Shown here in pieces: positions 10,563 to 22,450 of a stretch of 64,000 nt of DNA. The DNA is taken from assembly GCA_963921825.1 (NCBI GenBank), contig OY997596.1, forward strand, positions 34,091,932 through 34,155,931, in the 5' to 3' direction. The stretch comes from Erodium maritimum (taxonomy: Eukaryota; Streptophyta; Magnoliopsida; Geraniales; Geraniaceae). Every line of letters begins with the position of its first letter. Within the stretch, counting starts at the first letter, position 1. Below the pieces are notes generated by a model. It saw only the letters and a program-made list of their open reading frames with translations. It did no database searches and was not told the origin of the DNA. The position numbers and the translations under genes are program-made.

Positions 10563-10898
10563 TTAGTTTTTTTTTTAAACACCTGGTACCCGACCCAAAA
10601 ACCGGAACACGACCCAGACCTGGGTCCATGACCCAGTAAACGACCCGAAAACGGTCAGCTTCGTCTTCAACCTCTGACCGGATCAAAACGACCCGGTTCA
10701 GACCCAGTTTCAGACCCAACTTGGACCCGATCGGATCTCCCTCAAAAAGCATAAAAAAAATTATTTTAAAGCCCAGAATTCATGGAAATCAATTTTCCAT
10801 ATGATTTCCATAATCAAAACACAAGAATCAGGCAAAATAAACAAAACCCAACAATTGCATAAACTTGAAAAAACGAAAACAAGGCAGAGAATTAACAT

Positions 10899-10912
10899 GC
10901 TCTGATACCAAC
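10899..10912 (-). promoter_or_regulatory. Primer-binding site of the truncated copia
   Basis: On the minus strand the bases read GTTGGTATCAGAGC, the sequence complementary to the 3' end of initiator-Met tRNA, directly beside the putative LTR start at 10913. This fixes the orientation of the element and marks the LTR/leader border. Confidence 0.75.
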
Positions 10913-11430
10913 TGTAATTACTTCAACATGTGATCATACAAACACAGTATAATCATGTAAATGCGGAATTAGGATCACTTACCTCCAGCCATTGTCTTCC
11001 TTCAAGTAAATTGAAGACCTTCATGATTTTCAGAACATCCTTGATGATTTGGTCTTCCAAGTCCTCCTACTATTTCTCTCTCTATCTGATGGTGTATGAG
11101 TAACGTATTGAGATATTGTGGTGAACTTGGGGACCAATCAATTTATTTCTCTTCCATGTAACTTCTCATCAACAGTTATCATGAAGAGGTGTGATGAATC
11201 ATCACATGACATGACATTAGACCAACATTATTGATCACAAACCTTATGATATATCATTAAGGAGATATAATACTTACATAATTATGTATTTGATAAGATT
11301 TTGTATATGGTTAGGCTAATATGTATTAGTGTGACTTTACTTGTGGATTCATATATTATATATTTTTATGGTCTCAGACTTCGACCAAGTTGTGGATAGG
11401 TTATTGTAGTATTCTTTGGAGAGAACAACA
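10913..11430 (-). repeat. Putative 5' LTR of the truncated copia
   Basis: Beginning TGTAATTAC right beside the primer-binding site, this AT-rich stretch is the expected LTR. No second copy exists in the window, so the outer border (here an ACA near 11430) is only a guess. Confidence 0.4.
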
Positions 11431-12397
11431 CAAAATCTTAAGAAAAACTTTTTACTTTGGTTTTAGTATATAATTCTTATTAACACTTAATCAAATGACC
11501 AACTTATAAATAACGTCATTATTGAATATGATTGTCACCTCTTAGACTTATAACATCACTCTTCTTCTTTGAAATTGTGTTTTACCACAAACGCCAAATT
11601 GAAATGGTGAAAAGACGTTTAAGTTAGTGTGGCTTGCATTTTGGTCATGGAGGCTTTGAAACAAGAAATTGCTGAATTTTTTATCATGTCAATGGCCTCA
11701 TTGGGTTGTTCTTAAAAGACCTTGTTTCCGTCATAATCACCTCAATTTGTACTTATGGAGGCCCCATGTCTTCATTTAGAGACCCGTTCTCTAGCGGGGA
11801 TGACTGGCCTGAACAGAACATTGTACCATCAGTTTGGGGCAGTTTTAGATGTGGTTCTACAGATTCTTCCAAGCTATCTCGCTGATCCTGCGAAGGCAAT
11901 AAATTGTCAGAGTTGGAAATGAATGTGTAATAATCAATCCCAAACTCACTTGACATAGAATTAAAACATTCCTTTATCGAGGTTCAAACTGACTATTGCT
12001 CTATGTGTCTTCTCCTTCCATTAATTGTATCAATAAATGATCTAGGGACTTAACCAAAACTGAGAAACTAAATAGATCCGTACCTTCTCATGATTGAAAC
12101 CTTGTAAGTGTGAATGAGGATAAATGCAACATCCAAGTGAGAGGTTGTTTCTAATTGTTGACGTATAAACACCAACTCTACCAATTCTGAAATACAAGCT
12201 TCAAAGTTTCATTGCACCGGCCTTGAATTGGATTTCCATAGATACCTACCCACACAATTACAATTTCCCCTATTTAATAATAAATAAAATTATAGTAAAA
12301 AATATAAAAATATAAAAATTAATTAAATAATTATAAAAATTGTAATTTTTATAATTGTTTATTAATTAATAAAAACTATTTTTATTAGTTTTTTTAT

Positions 12398-12400
<3 letters not shown>
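11431..12400. other. Stretch without recognisable features
   Basis: Moderately AT-rich DNA with only short ORFs (longest about 67 codons, minus strand 11753-11956). I see no family motif, splice-consistent gene or clear repeat border here. The last 150 bp become nearly pure A/T, leading into the microsatellite. Confidence 0.5.

Positions 12401-12454
<54 letters not shown>
12401..12454. repeat. (AC)n(AT)n microsatellite
   Basis: About 17 AC dinucleotides (12401-12435) pass directly into about 10 AT dinucleotides (to 12454). Such a compound repeat is likely to vary in length between individuals. Confidence 0.97.
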
Positions 12455-14604
12455 TGTATAAAAGTTATTTTTAATTATTCATAAAACATAAAATTATTTT
12501 CAAAATTTTATTTATTATTTGTTTTGATAGACAAATTTTATTAATTATTAAATGAGATTATATCATTTAATAAAAAAATTATTTAATTATTAAATGAGGT
12601 TGTAATGGTAATTTACTCTATAGACGCTTAAATGTCTCTAGGGTTACTTGTTAAAAACGCAAAAAAATATTGTTTACAGATTTTTGTTAAAATACTGAAC
12701 AATTCTCCTAGCTCTATAAAATATGTGGACAATACATATATCATTGGAAAATATTTGTGGTAAAAATATATTGCACTGAAAAGTATCATGGTCAAAACAT
12801 ACAACCTTGTAAAGGTCAAAACATACAACCTTGTAAAATGTAGTGGGCAAAACATATGGGCCCAATACTCAACATAACATATGTAATAACCACTCCCGGT
12901 CAACGCCAGTCAAATCGGCGAAAACAGGAAAATTTAAAAAAATTAGACAGACACTTAAATGAACCTAAATCTGACCCCGAGGGTCATACCGGACTTAAGT
13001 TGACCCCGATATCGACCAAAGTGAGTTCCGGGGGACTCAGGACAACTTTTTGACCAATTTGGGAAAGGTTGACTTTTGTTGGAAAAGTCAACCGAGCGAC
13101 GTTTTGGTCCATTCGAGGTCCGTTTTGGATCCAAAAAGCTTAGTCGTCGTCGCAGCGGTCTTAGTTGAGCCGTTCCCTTGTAGCCCGTGAAGTTTCGTAA
13201 TTTCTTGAAAAAAGTGCTCGTTCGGGGCCCGAAACAGCCGAATTTCGCGAATCTGATTGGAAAATATATAGGAGATATTTTCCAAAAAGGTGTGGGACCC
13301 ACTTGCCGCATGTCACCAATGTGGTGGTGTTAGGTTTATTGGACAAAACAAGAAGACTACATGGTTGAGGGGGGTTCGGCCATATGTAAAAAAAAGAAAA
13401 AAAATAGAATTTAGAGAGAGAAAAGAAGTGAGAAGAAAGGGAGAAAAAGAGAAAAAGGTTGGGGATTTTGTGACTTTTCCCGACGATCAAACCGTTGGAT
13501 CGGCTCAAAGATAGAAGAATCAAGCTCACACCGTCATTCTCTACGGTGAGCATCTAACCGTTTTTCGTTTTGTTAAGTTTGAAAGTTAGGGTTTGGATTA
13601 AATCTAGTAGTTTGTGGTTGTGTTGAGGTGTGAGGTTCGTTGGAGACGTTTTGGAGCGAAGGAGGGACGTTTTCCGGTGACCGGAGGCTCGGGGGAGCTC
13701 CGGCCACCGTGTAGGGTGGCTGGCCGGACTTATAGGGTGGCCGGCCGGAGCTAGGACCGGCCACCACCATGGCGGACCGGCCCAAACGGCCCTAGCCACC
13801 AACGGCCAATGATGGCCGGGTGGGGCCCACACGCTCGGGTATCGGGTTTTCATGTTCGGGTGGTTTAGGACGATCCCCAAGTCGTTAATCCACACCCGGA
13901 TCGAAATTTGGAATTAAATTGTGAAAGTTGTAATTGGCGGGTTTAGAAACTTTAAACGTGAATTAAACTACTCGGAAGTCGGAAATTGATTCCGTCGAGT
14001 GCATAGGAACCCTTGAATTATTCTAAGACAGTAGAAACAAAAACGGGAATTTTCGGAGCCCCGGAAGGACGTTTTCCAATCCAGGGAAGATTCGCCGGGT
14101 CAGGCGAAACGGGCCTTTCCGGGTCCATTATCGACAATGTCGAGTAATTGGGAAGTTTGGGAGTGATCGACATTGTCGGGGTTACATTTGGGCGTCAAGT
14201 ACTTTAAATTCAGTTTATGCCTGCAAGCTTAAAAGTGTTTTAATTTGTGCTCTTATTAGATCGTTCTACCGACAGAGGAAAGGGAAAGGTAGGCGAGTGA
14301 TCGAGATCACGCCGGAGCTTGATTGTGAGTTTTTGGGGAAAGCATACGAGGTAGAGAAAAGTAGCCGGATCTCGGCCCTGCCGAGGGAAAGTTAACAGTA
14401 GAAATGCATGTGACACTTGGGTGTCGTGGGTTAAGTTTATCAAATGATAGAAAGGCAGGCGACACCGGGTGGTGTCGTATGATACAGGAACACATCGAAC
14501 AATAGAAATACATGTGACACTTAGTAGTGTCGTAGGAGCAGTGAACTTATCGATATTAGAATTACTAGAGGCATTTGGTTATGCCCGGAGGTTGATTCTT
14601 TAGT

Positions 14605-14960
14605 TTGTGTCTTGGGTGGCCATGAGAGCCCGTACTTTACTGTTTGTGTCTTGGGTGGCCATGAGAGCCCGTACTTTACTGTTTGTGTCTTGGGTGGCCA
14701 TGAGAGCTTGTACTTTACTGTTTGTGTCTTGGGTGGCCATGAGAGCCCGTGTTTTTACTGTTGGTGTGTCTTGGGTGGCCATGAGAGCCCGTGGGGTTGT
14801 TAAACCCGTACTTTACTGTTGGTGTGTCTTGGGTGGCCATGAGTGCCCGTGGGGTTGTTGAACCCGTGAGAACTGTTGATGTTTTGGGTGGCCATGAGTA
14901 TCGTGGGGTTGTTGAGCCCGTGTTTTACCGTTGGTGTTTTGGGTGGCCATGAGTGCCCGT
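14605..14960. repeat. Tandem array in the solo LTR (TGGGTGGCCATGAG unit)
   Basis: TCTTGGGTGGCCATGAGAGC recurs about every 38-60 bp at least seven times (near 14610, 14649, 14688, 14727, 14769, 14825, 14940) with slowly changing spacers. Open frames across it are repeat artefacts. The inverse of the same array is at 35425-35885 in the second LTR copy. Confidence 0.9.
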
Positions 14961-15045
14961 GGAGTTGTTGAACCGGTGTTGTTGCTGTTTGTTGAACTTT
15001 GCTTGTGATTGTGATTGTGGTTACCTGGGGTTGGTGAGTGACAGG

Positions 15046-15297
15046 TCGACAACCTTATCCGACTTTGTGTCGGGAAAAGTGCGACAGGTCGACCGCCTGA
15101 TCCAACCGTCGTGTTGGGAAAAGTGCGACAGGTCGACCGCCTGATCCAACCGTCGTGTTGGGAAAAGTGCAACAGGTCGACAGCCTATCCGGTTGAGGTC
15201 GGGAAAAGTGGGACAGGTCGACAGCCTGATCCAACCGTCGTGTTGGGAAAAGTGCGACAGGTCGGCCGCCTGATCCAACCGTCATGTTGGGAAAAGG
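15046..15297. repeat. 44-bp tandem array in the solo LTR
   Basis: A 44-bp unit containing GCGACAGGTCGACCGCCTGA and a shared TGTTGGGAAAAGTG segment is repeated about five times with small changes. The second LTR copy lacks this array and has a different one at the corresponding place. Confidence 0.9.
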
Positions 15298-15584
15298 GCA
15301 GGGGGTTACTGAGCAGTTGGAGTGCGATCCTTTACGATCTTGTTTGGTGTGCGATCCTTTGTGATCTTGGGTGTTGCGTGGTTATCTTTCGTGTTTTTGG
15401 AGGAAGTCTTGATCGTTGTGTCGGGTCTACATTATGTGTCCGAGTGTTGAGACGATTGAGGAAAGTATTAGTCGTGTGTCAGTCGGATTACTTGAGTTGT
15501 GGGTAGTAGTCCCCGGTGTTGGGTTGTTGTTGGTGTTACCGGCATTGTCTGCTAGTATGCCGTAGTCAGTCTGTTATCCGTGGT

Positions 15585-15602
15585 GGTGAGCGAACGCTCA
15601 CC
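15585..15602. promoter_or_regulatory. Perfect hairpin conserved in both solo LTRs
   Basis: GGTGAGCGAACGCTCACC has an 8-bp perfect stem with a 2-base loop. In both LTR copies it is followed by CCTAGCTGCTTTTCCTACAG, a pyrimidine-rich acceptor-like stretch. Conservation of stem and neighbour while the adjacent arrays diverge suggests a functional RNA or DNA signal. Its role is not known to me. Confidence 0.55.
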
Positions 15603-16867
15603 CCTAGCTGCTTTTCCTACAGGTACCGGTCGCGGGACGGACTAGGTGAGCTCTCGAAGCTTGAAGAGCTAGGAGCGGGAGTCCGGGTTTCCTTTTTGAG
15701 TCTAGCGACGTACGCCGTGTATTTTGTCCGCTTGTTGGGACGTACTTTTGAGTTGCAAATTATTATTTTGATTAACTAAATGGTGGTTATAAAGCGATTT
15801 ATTTAAAAGGTTCGAAAGTGTTTTATTGTCTTAAACGTTCGCGTTCCGGGTTCGGTTCTGCTGAATTTGGGGCGTGACAACATAATATTCTGTTTATTGT
15901 TTTAAAAGAAGCTTATGGACAAAACTTATTGTATGTATTTGTCTACTTCTAAACTCAGATTAGTTTTTATTTATTGGACAAACTTTTTATAATTTTAACA
16001 ATTAACTCATGCTTCTATTATGGGTCTCTTGATCCTTGAACAAGATTATGACGCATTTTCTCTTTGTTGTTGACAAAAGATGGTTTTTCGACTTTTGACA
16101 ATTGATCAGATTGTAACACACAAGTAATCATTGTTGTACTGTTTGGGTTGTTTATCTTCGACTATTTGTGGTTTGATTACTCCAACTTCGGAATCCCTAT
16201 TATTACTAAAGTTTAATTTGTTTTCGATCATTCTTTTTGAGAATACATGATTTAAAAACAATCGTTAGTTCCATAGTTTTTTTGATACAGGATGATTTTA
16301 TGAAACCCAAAGATAGGAGATGCAACCTATAGAATGAGGATCATCCTAAATACCTTCCACAAACACATCTCGAAGCCACCAACCAAAAAAACCGCTCAAC
16401 AAGAGCTAAACTAACTCGTAACAACCTAAAACAAGAGAACTATAAAAACAAAAACCAAAGAAAACAAGAAAGAAACATAATCTTGAGACCGACCCAAAAA
16501 CCCCGCCACTAAGAAGGATCCAAAGTAACTGGAAATGAGGATTCCTCCTCGTCACATGTGTCCTCATAACCCAAATCACCATCACTCCCAAAGTCGAGCT
16601 TGTCGACCTTGTTGTTGGAATATTCATCTGACCTCAAAGTCTTCAAACCCTCTTGTTTGATCGAAACCCAAGCTCTCTATCTATCCTCTCTAGATTTGCT
16701 ATAGGATCAAGATTTTGCATGGTAATGCTTTACAATCCCAGGATCTTTTTTAGAACTTCTCCTCACTTGTCCCCTATAAAAACATGTGGCTTTAGACGCC
16801 TCATGTATCTTCGTACCTTTCCATAGCTTTGTTAGTTTCAATATAATTAGGCTTGGGGTGAGATAAT

Positions 16868-18147
16868 TTGATTTTGAGCCATCCTTGGCTGATGGGGACG
16901 AGCCCTACTATCCACATCGCCACCCAAAACCTCATATACCACTCAGTAGCAGGCTTGTTTATTCCAAGCACTAGAAAATGGGACGCCCCTCTGATCAGCC
17001 AACTTCGGAGGACGGGGATGATATCTTTACCATCCTCATATTGGCTACTTGGTCTACGGACGAATGGTATCGGTTCTTGGACTCGAAGGAAAAGTACACC
17101 ACCAAAGAGGGATATTTATACGTACACGATAGTAGGACCCTACTATCGTCAGGCGTGTATGAGCCTTCCCTGACGTGTCTGCATGTCTAGTAGATTCAAG
17201 TTCCACTCAGGCTCCAGATATTCCTATAGCTAGCCCTGACGGGTTCTCTTCAGGTCATAGACAATTTTCGTCTCCGTTATGTCCCTATGCCGTTTACTTG
17301 TCCTTTATGTTCTCGCCATGCTGAAACGACCGATCACTTATTATTTCGTTGTGGGTTTGCAAAATGCTAATGGGCTTTATTTGATGAATGAATGGTTATT
17401 CCATCTTATGGGTCTTTTAGGGAATGGTGTGACACTCTTACGGTAGGGGCGTCTCTAGATCAAAAGGCGTGTCAGTTGTGCTAGATTTGGGAGATTCGGA
17501 AGATTTGTAGTGCGAAGGTTTAGAGCGATAAGACCCCAACGGATTTGGGCGTCCAGGCGACGATATATGCTCATATCACGGCGTAGACAAAAGCTCAGTC
17601 GTCTAAGACTCCCTCCAAGCCACCTCATATCATTCCTTACCCTTACAAATTCAACCACCGTCGACAGGATGAAGAATCATTAATGTGGATGAGGCAACTT
17701 TTGCTGACTTTATACAATCAACATGAGGATTCAGTGCTAGATCCTCTTCAAGCTTGGTTTTGACAATAGGGAACGGGGTACTACCGAGGATCTAGGAACC
17801 ATCCATGATAGATGCCCGTGGATCGCCATAACCTTGGACTTCGCCAGGATGCACGGTTGGAGTCAGACCATTATTTGGTTCGATCCTCAGGTGGTGGTTA
17901 ATATGGTCAATTTAGGGGCGCTAGTGATCTCTCCACCAGACACTATTACACATGATATTCGAGCTTTGCTCACCCATGTAGAGGGTTCTTCTCTCGTTTT
18001 CGTAAAAAGGACATGAACAAAGCCTCTCGCGGGTAGACAAAAAGGCCTGTTCATCCCTGTCCTAATGTGATCAGGTGGCTCCTACCTAATGCACTCTCTT
18101 GTATCATGCATTATGATTGATAAAATATCGTTCCTTATGTTAAAAAA
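16868..18147 (+). pseudogene. LINE 3' fragment: zinc-finger RT domain and RNase H remnant
   Basis: Plus-strand frames give, in order, a 'DPWL' style spacer with WDAPLISQL (about 16870-17060), a CPLCSRHAETTDHLLFRC finger (17302-17358, the zf-RVT signature of plant L1-type LINEs), and a C-terminal RNase H piece (17815-18016, 'LDFARMHGW' to 'HVEGSSLVFVK'). Many stops and frame changes are present. The fragment ends in an A-run at 18142-18147, directly against the next foldback element. Confidence 0.75.
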
Positions 18148-18821
18148 TGGTTCTTTACGATAAGGTACCCAAATGATTCGTCCACGAACGATAAGGTACC
18201 CATATGTTTCGAATGACCAATAAGGTACCCAAATGATTTGTCCACTAATGGAATTGGCATATTCCGTTAGAAAACTAACGGAATATTCCTCAAAATCAGT
18301 CATGTGCAGTTAAGTGGAGTGTGAAATGACGATTTTACCCTTCCTTATCATATCCTTATAAACTGTACATATGAAATTACCATTTAACCCTTAGATTAAA
18401 ATCAATATTTAATATTCTGTTTTTAAAAAATCAGTTTTGATTTAAAAATTAATATTTTATTTTTAAAATATAATAAATAATTAAATAATAAAAAATAAAT
18501 AAAAGAACTAATTAATTAACACAAGTTTCATTTTCTAAAACCTAAAAACGCTTCGTCCCTTCCCCTTCACATTCATCTTCCCTTCGCCCCTTCGTTTCAT
18601 TTTCTATAACCTTAATTCATCAGATCCACACCTCGTCCCTTCACCTTCACATTCATCTTCCCCACAAGACCAGACCACCTCGTCCAACCCATCACCTTTA
18701 TCTCCATCTCTTACCTATGGCGAGTTAGGTATGGCAGCTTCACGGACAGATTCGACGCCCTTTTGCCGGATCTGCCTTTACTCAGTGATTCCCGAGACAT
18801 CTCAAACTAGCTCTGACATTC

Positions 18822-18976
18822 ATGGCGGGGCGTAGTCGCAATCTCGCCGGAGAAGACGAGATTCTAGAGCACGGAAAAAAAGGGATGTCTCGATTTGTAG
18901 ATCTGCCTTACCGGGGTCTCCAGATCCACGCCCTTCGTCTCCAACCTCACCTCCATGGCCATGGGTTTCGAGCTCA
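18822..18976 (+). pseudogene. Gene-like fragment interrupted by the copia
   Basis: An ATG-initiated frame at 18822 reads a basic, charged 52-residue stretch up to the copia insertion point. Skipping the copia and one copy of the 5-bp duplication, the frame continues from about 27806 for roughly 35 residues. I do not recognise it. The UTR-like pyrimidine-rich DNA upstream (18540-18720) suggests captured host DNA. It may equally be chance. Confidence 0.2.
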
Positions 18977-20731
18977 TGTTGGGTCTCGATGTCGTGGACA
19001 TGTTAAACACAAAATGCAGCGGAAGATTAACCACGAATCAATCGAGATGAGTCTACCAAGTATGAAAAACAAGTCTGAAAATTCAGCAAAGGTATAAGAA
19101 CATCACCTTTGCAAGTGCCTCATCTTGCAGCTGGTATATCTCGCAAACGAACCGTTGAAACTCAAATCCCTTTGGTCAGATTGAAGTCCCATATGTGGAG
19201 AATGTTCACTCCAAAAATCAGCTTCATCGGACATCGGATGAACCTCCGATCGATCTCTTGAAAGTGACTGGTCGGACAAAACTGTGATGAAAATCAACAC
19301 CCTCTATTTGTCCGAAATTGGTTCAATAACACCCAACTTTGAATGGCTTGAGCCCCTTGGACGCCTACGTATCCTTAACGGAATCAAAGCCAACGTAGTT
19401 CTTGAGTTTGATGAATCAAGAACATAAAAGACCAACCTTGAAGCTTGGAGAGGGTTTGGCCAAGGTAGAGGAAGAAGAAGAAGAAGAGCTCTCTAATTCT
19501 CTACACTTGCATGTTGTTATGTCCAACCTATCTTGCATACTTAGTTAAGTGGAAACACTTAGCTCTCTACTTGAGACAAGTGTCCATGCCAAGATGCTAG
19601 GTGGAACTAATAAACAACCTAGTTTATTAGTTTAGTGGAAATTGGGTCCCACCCAATTTTGGTCAACAGGACTAATAGTCATCTAATGACTTGAGTCCTT
19701 GTTGGGCCTAGCCTATATGGGCCGGCCATGGGCCTCTCCAAGAGAGCCCATGCCGAGCCCAATATGCTAGCCAGTCCACTATGGCGATCCCCGCCACAAT
19801 TCCCTCCAACTCAGGTTCGTCATGTTCTTATCGAGTATCAAACTGTCGGTGTGACCCTTAGGTCTATGCATGTCGGTAAGATCAACGTAAAATCTCATTT
19901 TACTTGATCTTACCAAAGTGGCGACTGACGAGACTCAGTATTGCCCGACCCTGCATAACGAATCGCGCCCTGTCGATTCTGACCTTTCAGCCGTCCTTGT
20001 TGTTATCCCTTTATCACCGATATCCGGATTGAGATAAGGCATAGAGCCGTCATCCTTATTATCCTCAATCCATGTTCCTTGATATGTGAGATGACTGACC
20101 TTATGATACCCAATATCATGTGCATGGCCATGCTTTCTTGTCAGTCATTCTCGATCAAGCGGTCGTGAACCAGATATCTTTCCCATACCGTAGTATGAGA
20201 GATAAATCCCTTAGCCGTCTATCATGTCACTCATGCAGTCATTCCCCAAGCCAATCCTTGTCGTTATGGAAGCCCAGTCACGGTGCAACGTTGGGCTTTC
20301 AGGTCAAACTTGGTTGTTTACTGCATAGCAATCATATAGACTCCTCGGTCTAAGGATACCTGACAAGCTACGACTCTGAACATGTTCATGACTTAATCTA
20401 TGGAACATATTCAGGTCGGGTCGTCCAACATCATGTCCCACATGATGTTTATGATCAGACTCCGGAACCCTTTCCTATGGCTAATAGAACGTAAGCCATC
20501 AAGAGTCATATCTCATACTAGTCGCTTCCAGAGAAGACTATTGACTAGGGACCTCATCGAGTGTGATCCATCCTGATCTATGGTTCTATTCGCATGGTGG
20601 GCATAGATCGGAAACACACACGACATATTACTCCAACACTTAAGTAATATAAAAACCGCTTTATTTATATTGCCAACGATGATAATTACAATTGGACATT
20701 TACGATTGGACTACGGGCACTGAGGCTAACA
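18977..20731 (-). repeat. Copia 3' LTR (left copy)
   Basis: Runs from TGTTGGGTCTCG to GAGGCTAACA on the plus strand, 1,755 bp. It pairs with 26042-27800. ORFs inside (for example 20120-20353 and 27189-27422) are matching LTR read-throughs, not genes. Confidence 0.95.
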
Positions 20732-20746
20732 ATCTCCCACTTGCCC
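20732..20746 (-). promoter_or_regulatory. Polypurine tract of the copia element
   Basis: On the minus strand GGGCAAGTGGGAGAT lies immediately before the 3' LTR. This is the expected priming site for plus-strand DNA synthesis and supports the orientation. Confidence 0.8.
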
Positions 20747-21258
20747 TAGCTCCAATCTAAATTCCAATCTAATCCCATTGACCTTATATGCCTTTCGTGC
20801 TTGGGTAACGAGAGCGCTTTGGTCAACGGGTCGGCTATGTTATCATCCGTTGCAATATACGTGATCTTCACATCACCTCTGTTCAGAATCTCTCTGATTA
20901 GGTGATATCGCCGCAATACATGATTGGATTTGTTATGCGATCTGGGAACCTTGGCTTGAGCAATGGCCCCAGTGTTGTCGCAAAATAGGTTCACCGGGCT
21001 GGATGGGTTTTTAATTACACCCAACCCTGCCATGAACTTCCTAATCCATACAGCCTCCTTGGCCGCTTCCGCAGCCGCTATGTATTCGGCCTCTGTCGTG
21101 GAGTCAGCGACGGTATCTTGCTTCACGCTCTTCCAGCTGAAAGCCCCGCCATTCAGCGTGAACACATATCCTGACTGACTTCTAAAGTCATCTGGATCTG
21201 ATTGGAAACTAGCGTCAACATATCCTTTGGCGACTAGTTCAGCATCATCCTTCCCCAA
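20746..21258 (-). pseudogene. Copia RNase H domain (C-terminus of pol)
   Basis: An open frame of 170 codons carries GYVDASFQSD, SGYVFTLNGGAFSWKS, DSTTEAEYIAAAEAAKE and LFCDNTGAIA: the D-E-D catalytic set of copia RNase H. It ends with DDNIADPLTKAL and a natural stop next to the polypurine tract. It is the best preserved part of the element but is cut off from the reverse transcriptase frame upstream. Confidence 0.9.
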
Positions 21259-21539
21259 GGGTCAGACTGATGTCTGCTGGTACAACACAAGGCATACAAG
21301 ACATCCAGTCTTGTATATGTCATGGCATATATGATCGATCCTGCCCCTCCCAGGCGCATGGGATTCGCATCATCCTTTTCAGCTCATCAGGTGTTTTTAA
21401 GACACTGAGTCTTGCTGAGATTAATGCCATGACGAGCGGTTAAGAATCCTTTCTTTGAATCGAGCATTGAGAACCTACTCAATGCATTGTTCACTTAGGT
21501 GCTCTGACTTAATCCCAAGACCCTCTTGGTGCGATCTCT

Positions 21540-22110
21540 CTATATCTTAAACCCTAAGATATAAGCAGACTCGCCTAAGTCCATCGCGAAACACGTCCCC
21601 TTCAAGCTTTTGGTCTCGTTTAAAACAGGGACGTCGATTCCGATAAGTAGTATGTCATCGACATACAGCAGCAGAAAGGCAATCTTACTCCCACTAGCCT
21701 TCTTGTAAACGCAAGGCTCATCTTCGTTCTTGACAAAACCGAATCCAATTACAGCTTTATCAAAATGAAGATTCCAACTCCGAGAAGCTTGTTTCAATCT
21801 ATAGATGGATTTCAACAACTTATAAATCTATCCATTATTCTTCGGATCGTCAAAACCTTCGGGCTGGGACATAAAACGTCCTCAGTCAAATTCTCGTTTA
21901 AAAGCGGTTTTGACATCCACTTGCCATATCTCGTAATAAAGATACGAGACCATGTCAAGAAGAATCTAGATAGATTTGACCATAGCCACTGGTAAGAAGG
22001 TTTCCTCATAGTCAATCCACAGGATCTGCCTATAACCTTTTGCAACCAGTCGGGCTTTGTAGGTCAGAGGCTTGCCATCCATGTCCATCTTCACCTTGAA
22101 GATCTATTTG
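21540..22110 (-). pseudogene. Copia reverse transcriptase remnant
   Basis: The frame 21540-21818 holds KSIYRLKQASRSWN and LLLYVDDILL, the YVDD active site of copia reverse transcriptase. The preceding part (21812-22045 and up to 22110) has degraded frames with an indel near 21812-21830. The stretch 21258-21540 between this and RNase H is also shifted. Confidence 0.85.
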
Positions 22111-22450
22111 CATCCGATGGTTCTTACACCATCGATGGGATTAACCAGTTCCCAGACTTGGTTATCCGACATGGATTGCATTTCCTCCCTTATGGCTCCC
22201 AGCCATAACTCAGAGTCGGGCCCATTCACGGCTTCCTGAAAAGGTGGCTGGATCCTCACGATCCACCATCAGCTGACTGTCACCTCCAGATACAAAACAA
22301 CCATATCTCTAGGGTGGGTGACTAATCTTTCAGGTTGCCTTGGACCTTTATGAATTGTTATGTGAATTGGTTCTTGCTCTATGACCACTTCAGGCTCCTC
22401 TACTGGGTTGTCATGTGGTTTAGAGGAATTTGTACCATCTTGAACTCCCT

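Larger units (their letters stand above)
7640..11430 (-). mobile_element. Truncated Ty1/copia retrotransposon (5' half)
   Basis: Reading the minus strand, a possible LTR (10913 rightwards) is followed by a primer-binding site, a long leader, gag, protease/pre-integrase and integrase. The order of integrase right after gag-protease is the Ty1/copia order. Reverse transcriptase, RNase H and the second LTR are missing on the left, where homology stops near 7640. The element is therefore deleted for its 3' half. The right limit is a guess, based on an ACA end near 11430. Confidence 0.7.
12882..15879 (+). mobile_element. Solo LTR, Ty3/gypsy type, 3.0 kb
   Basis: The block starts TGTAATAACC and ends GGGGCGTGACA, i.e. 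TG...CA termini. A perfect 5-bp duplication ACATA flanks it (12877-12881, 15880-15884). No internal retroviral domain is present, so it is a single LTR left by LTR-LTR recombination. The 3'-end form is the one that usually precedes an initiator-Met primer-binding site in large plant gypsy elements, which sets the orientation as plus. It contains two tandem arrays and a perfect short hairpin. A homologous copy lies inverted at 34273-37742. Confidence 0.85.
12718..16004. mobile_element. Foldback MITE relative split by a solo LTR
   Basis: The bases 12718-12881 and 15880-16004 together match the interior and right arm of the MITE at 7036-7446: 'aaatatgtggacaatacatat', 'gtcaaaacata', 'gtgggcaaaacatat', then 'ggacaaaacttattgtatgt' and a right end in 'taacaattaact'. 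The solo LTR at 12882-15879 interrupts it. The left tip is unclear (possibly the 'agggtta' near 12640), so this copy is decayed. Confidence 0.55.

Noticed and set aside
10486-10752. 88-codon minus-strand ORF upstream of the copia gag
   Set aside because: It is in the retroelement leader, crosses the second tRNA-like module and consists of repeated 'gacccg' words.
14607-14861. Repetitive protein ORFs in the tandem array
   Set aside because: The frames stay open only because the array unit lacks stops; they lie within a solo LTR.
14605-15297. CRISPR-like array
   Set aside because: The DNA is plant nuclear; units are contiguous LTR tandem repeats with diverging spacers of repeat origin, without unique spacers.
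15111-15506. 131-codon ORF in the first solo LTR
   Set aside because: It is a read-through of the 44-bp array and adjoining LTR DNA with no domain.
20746-21258. 170-codon ORF as a host RNase H gene
   Set aside because: Its motifs are those of copia RNase H, it abuts the element's PPT and 3' LTR, and the rest of pol lies upstream.
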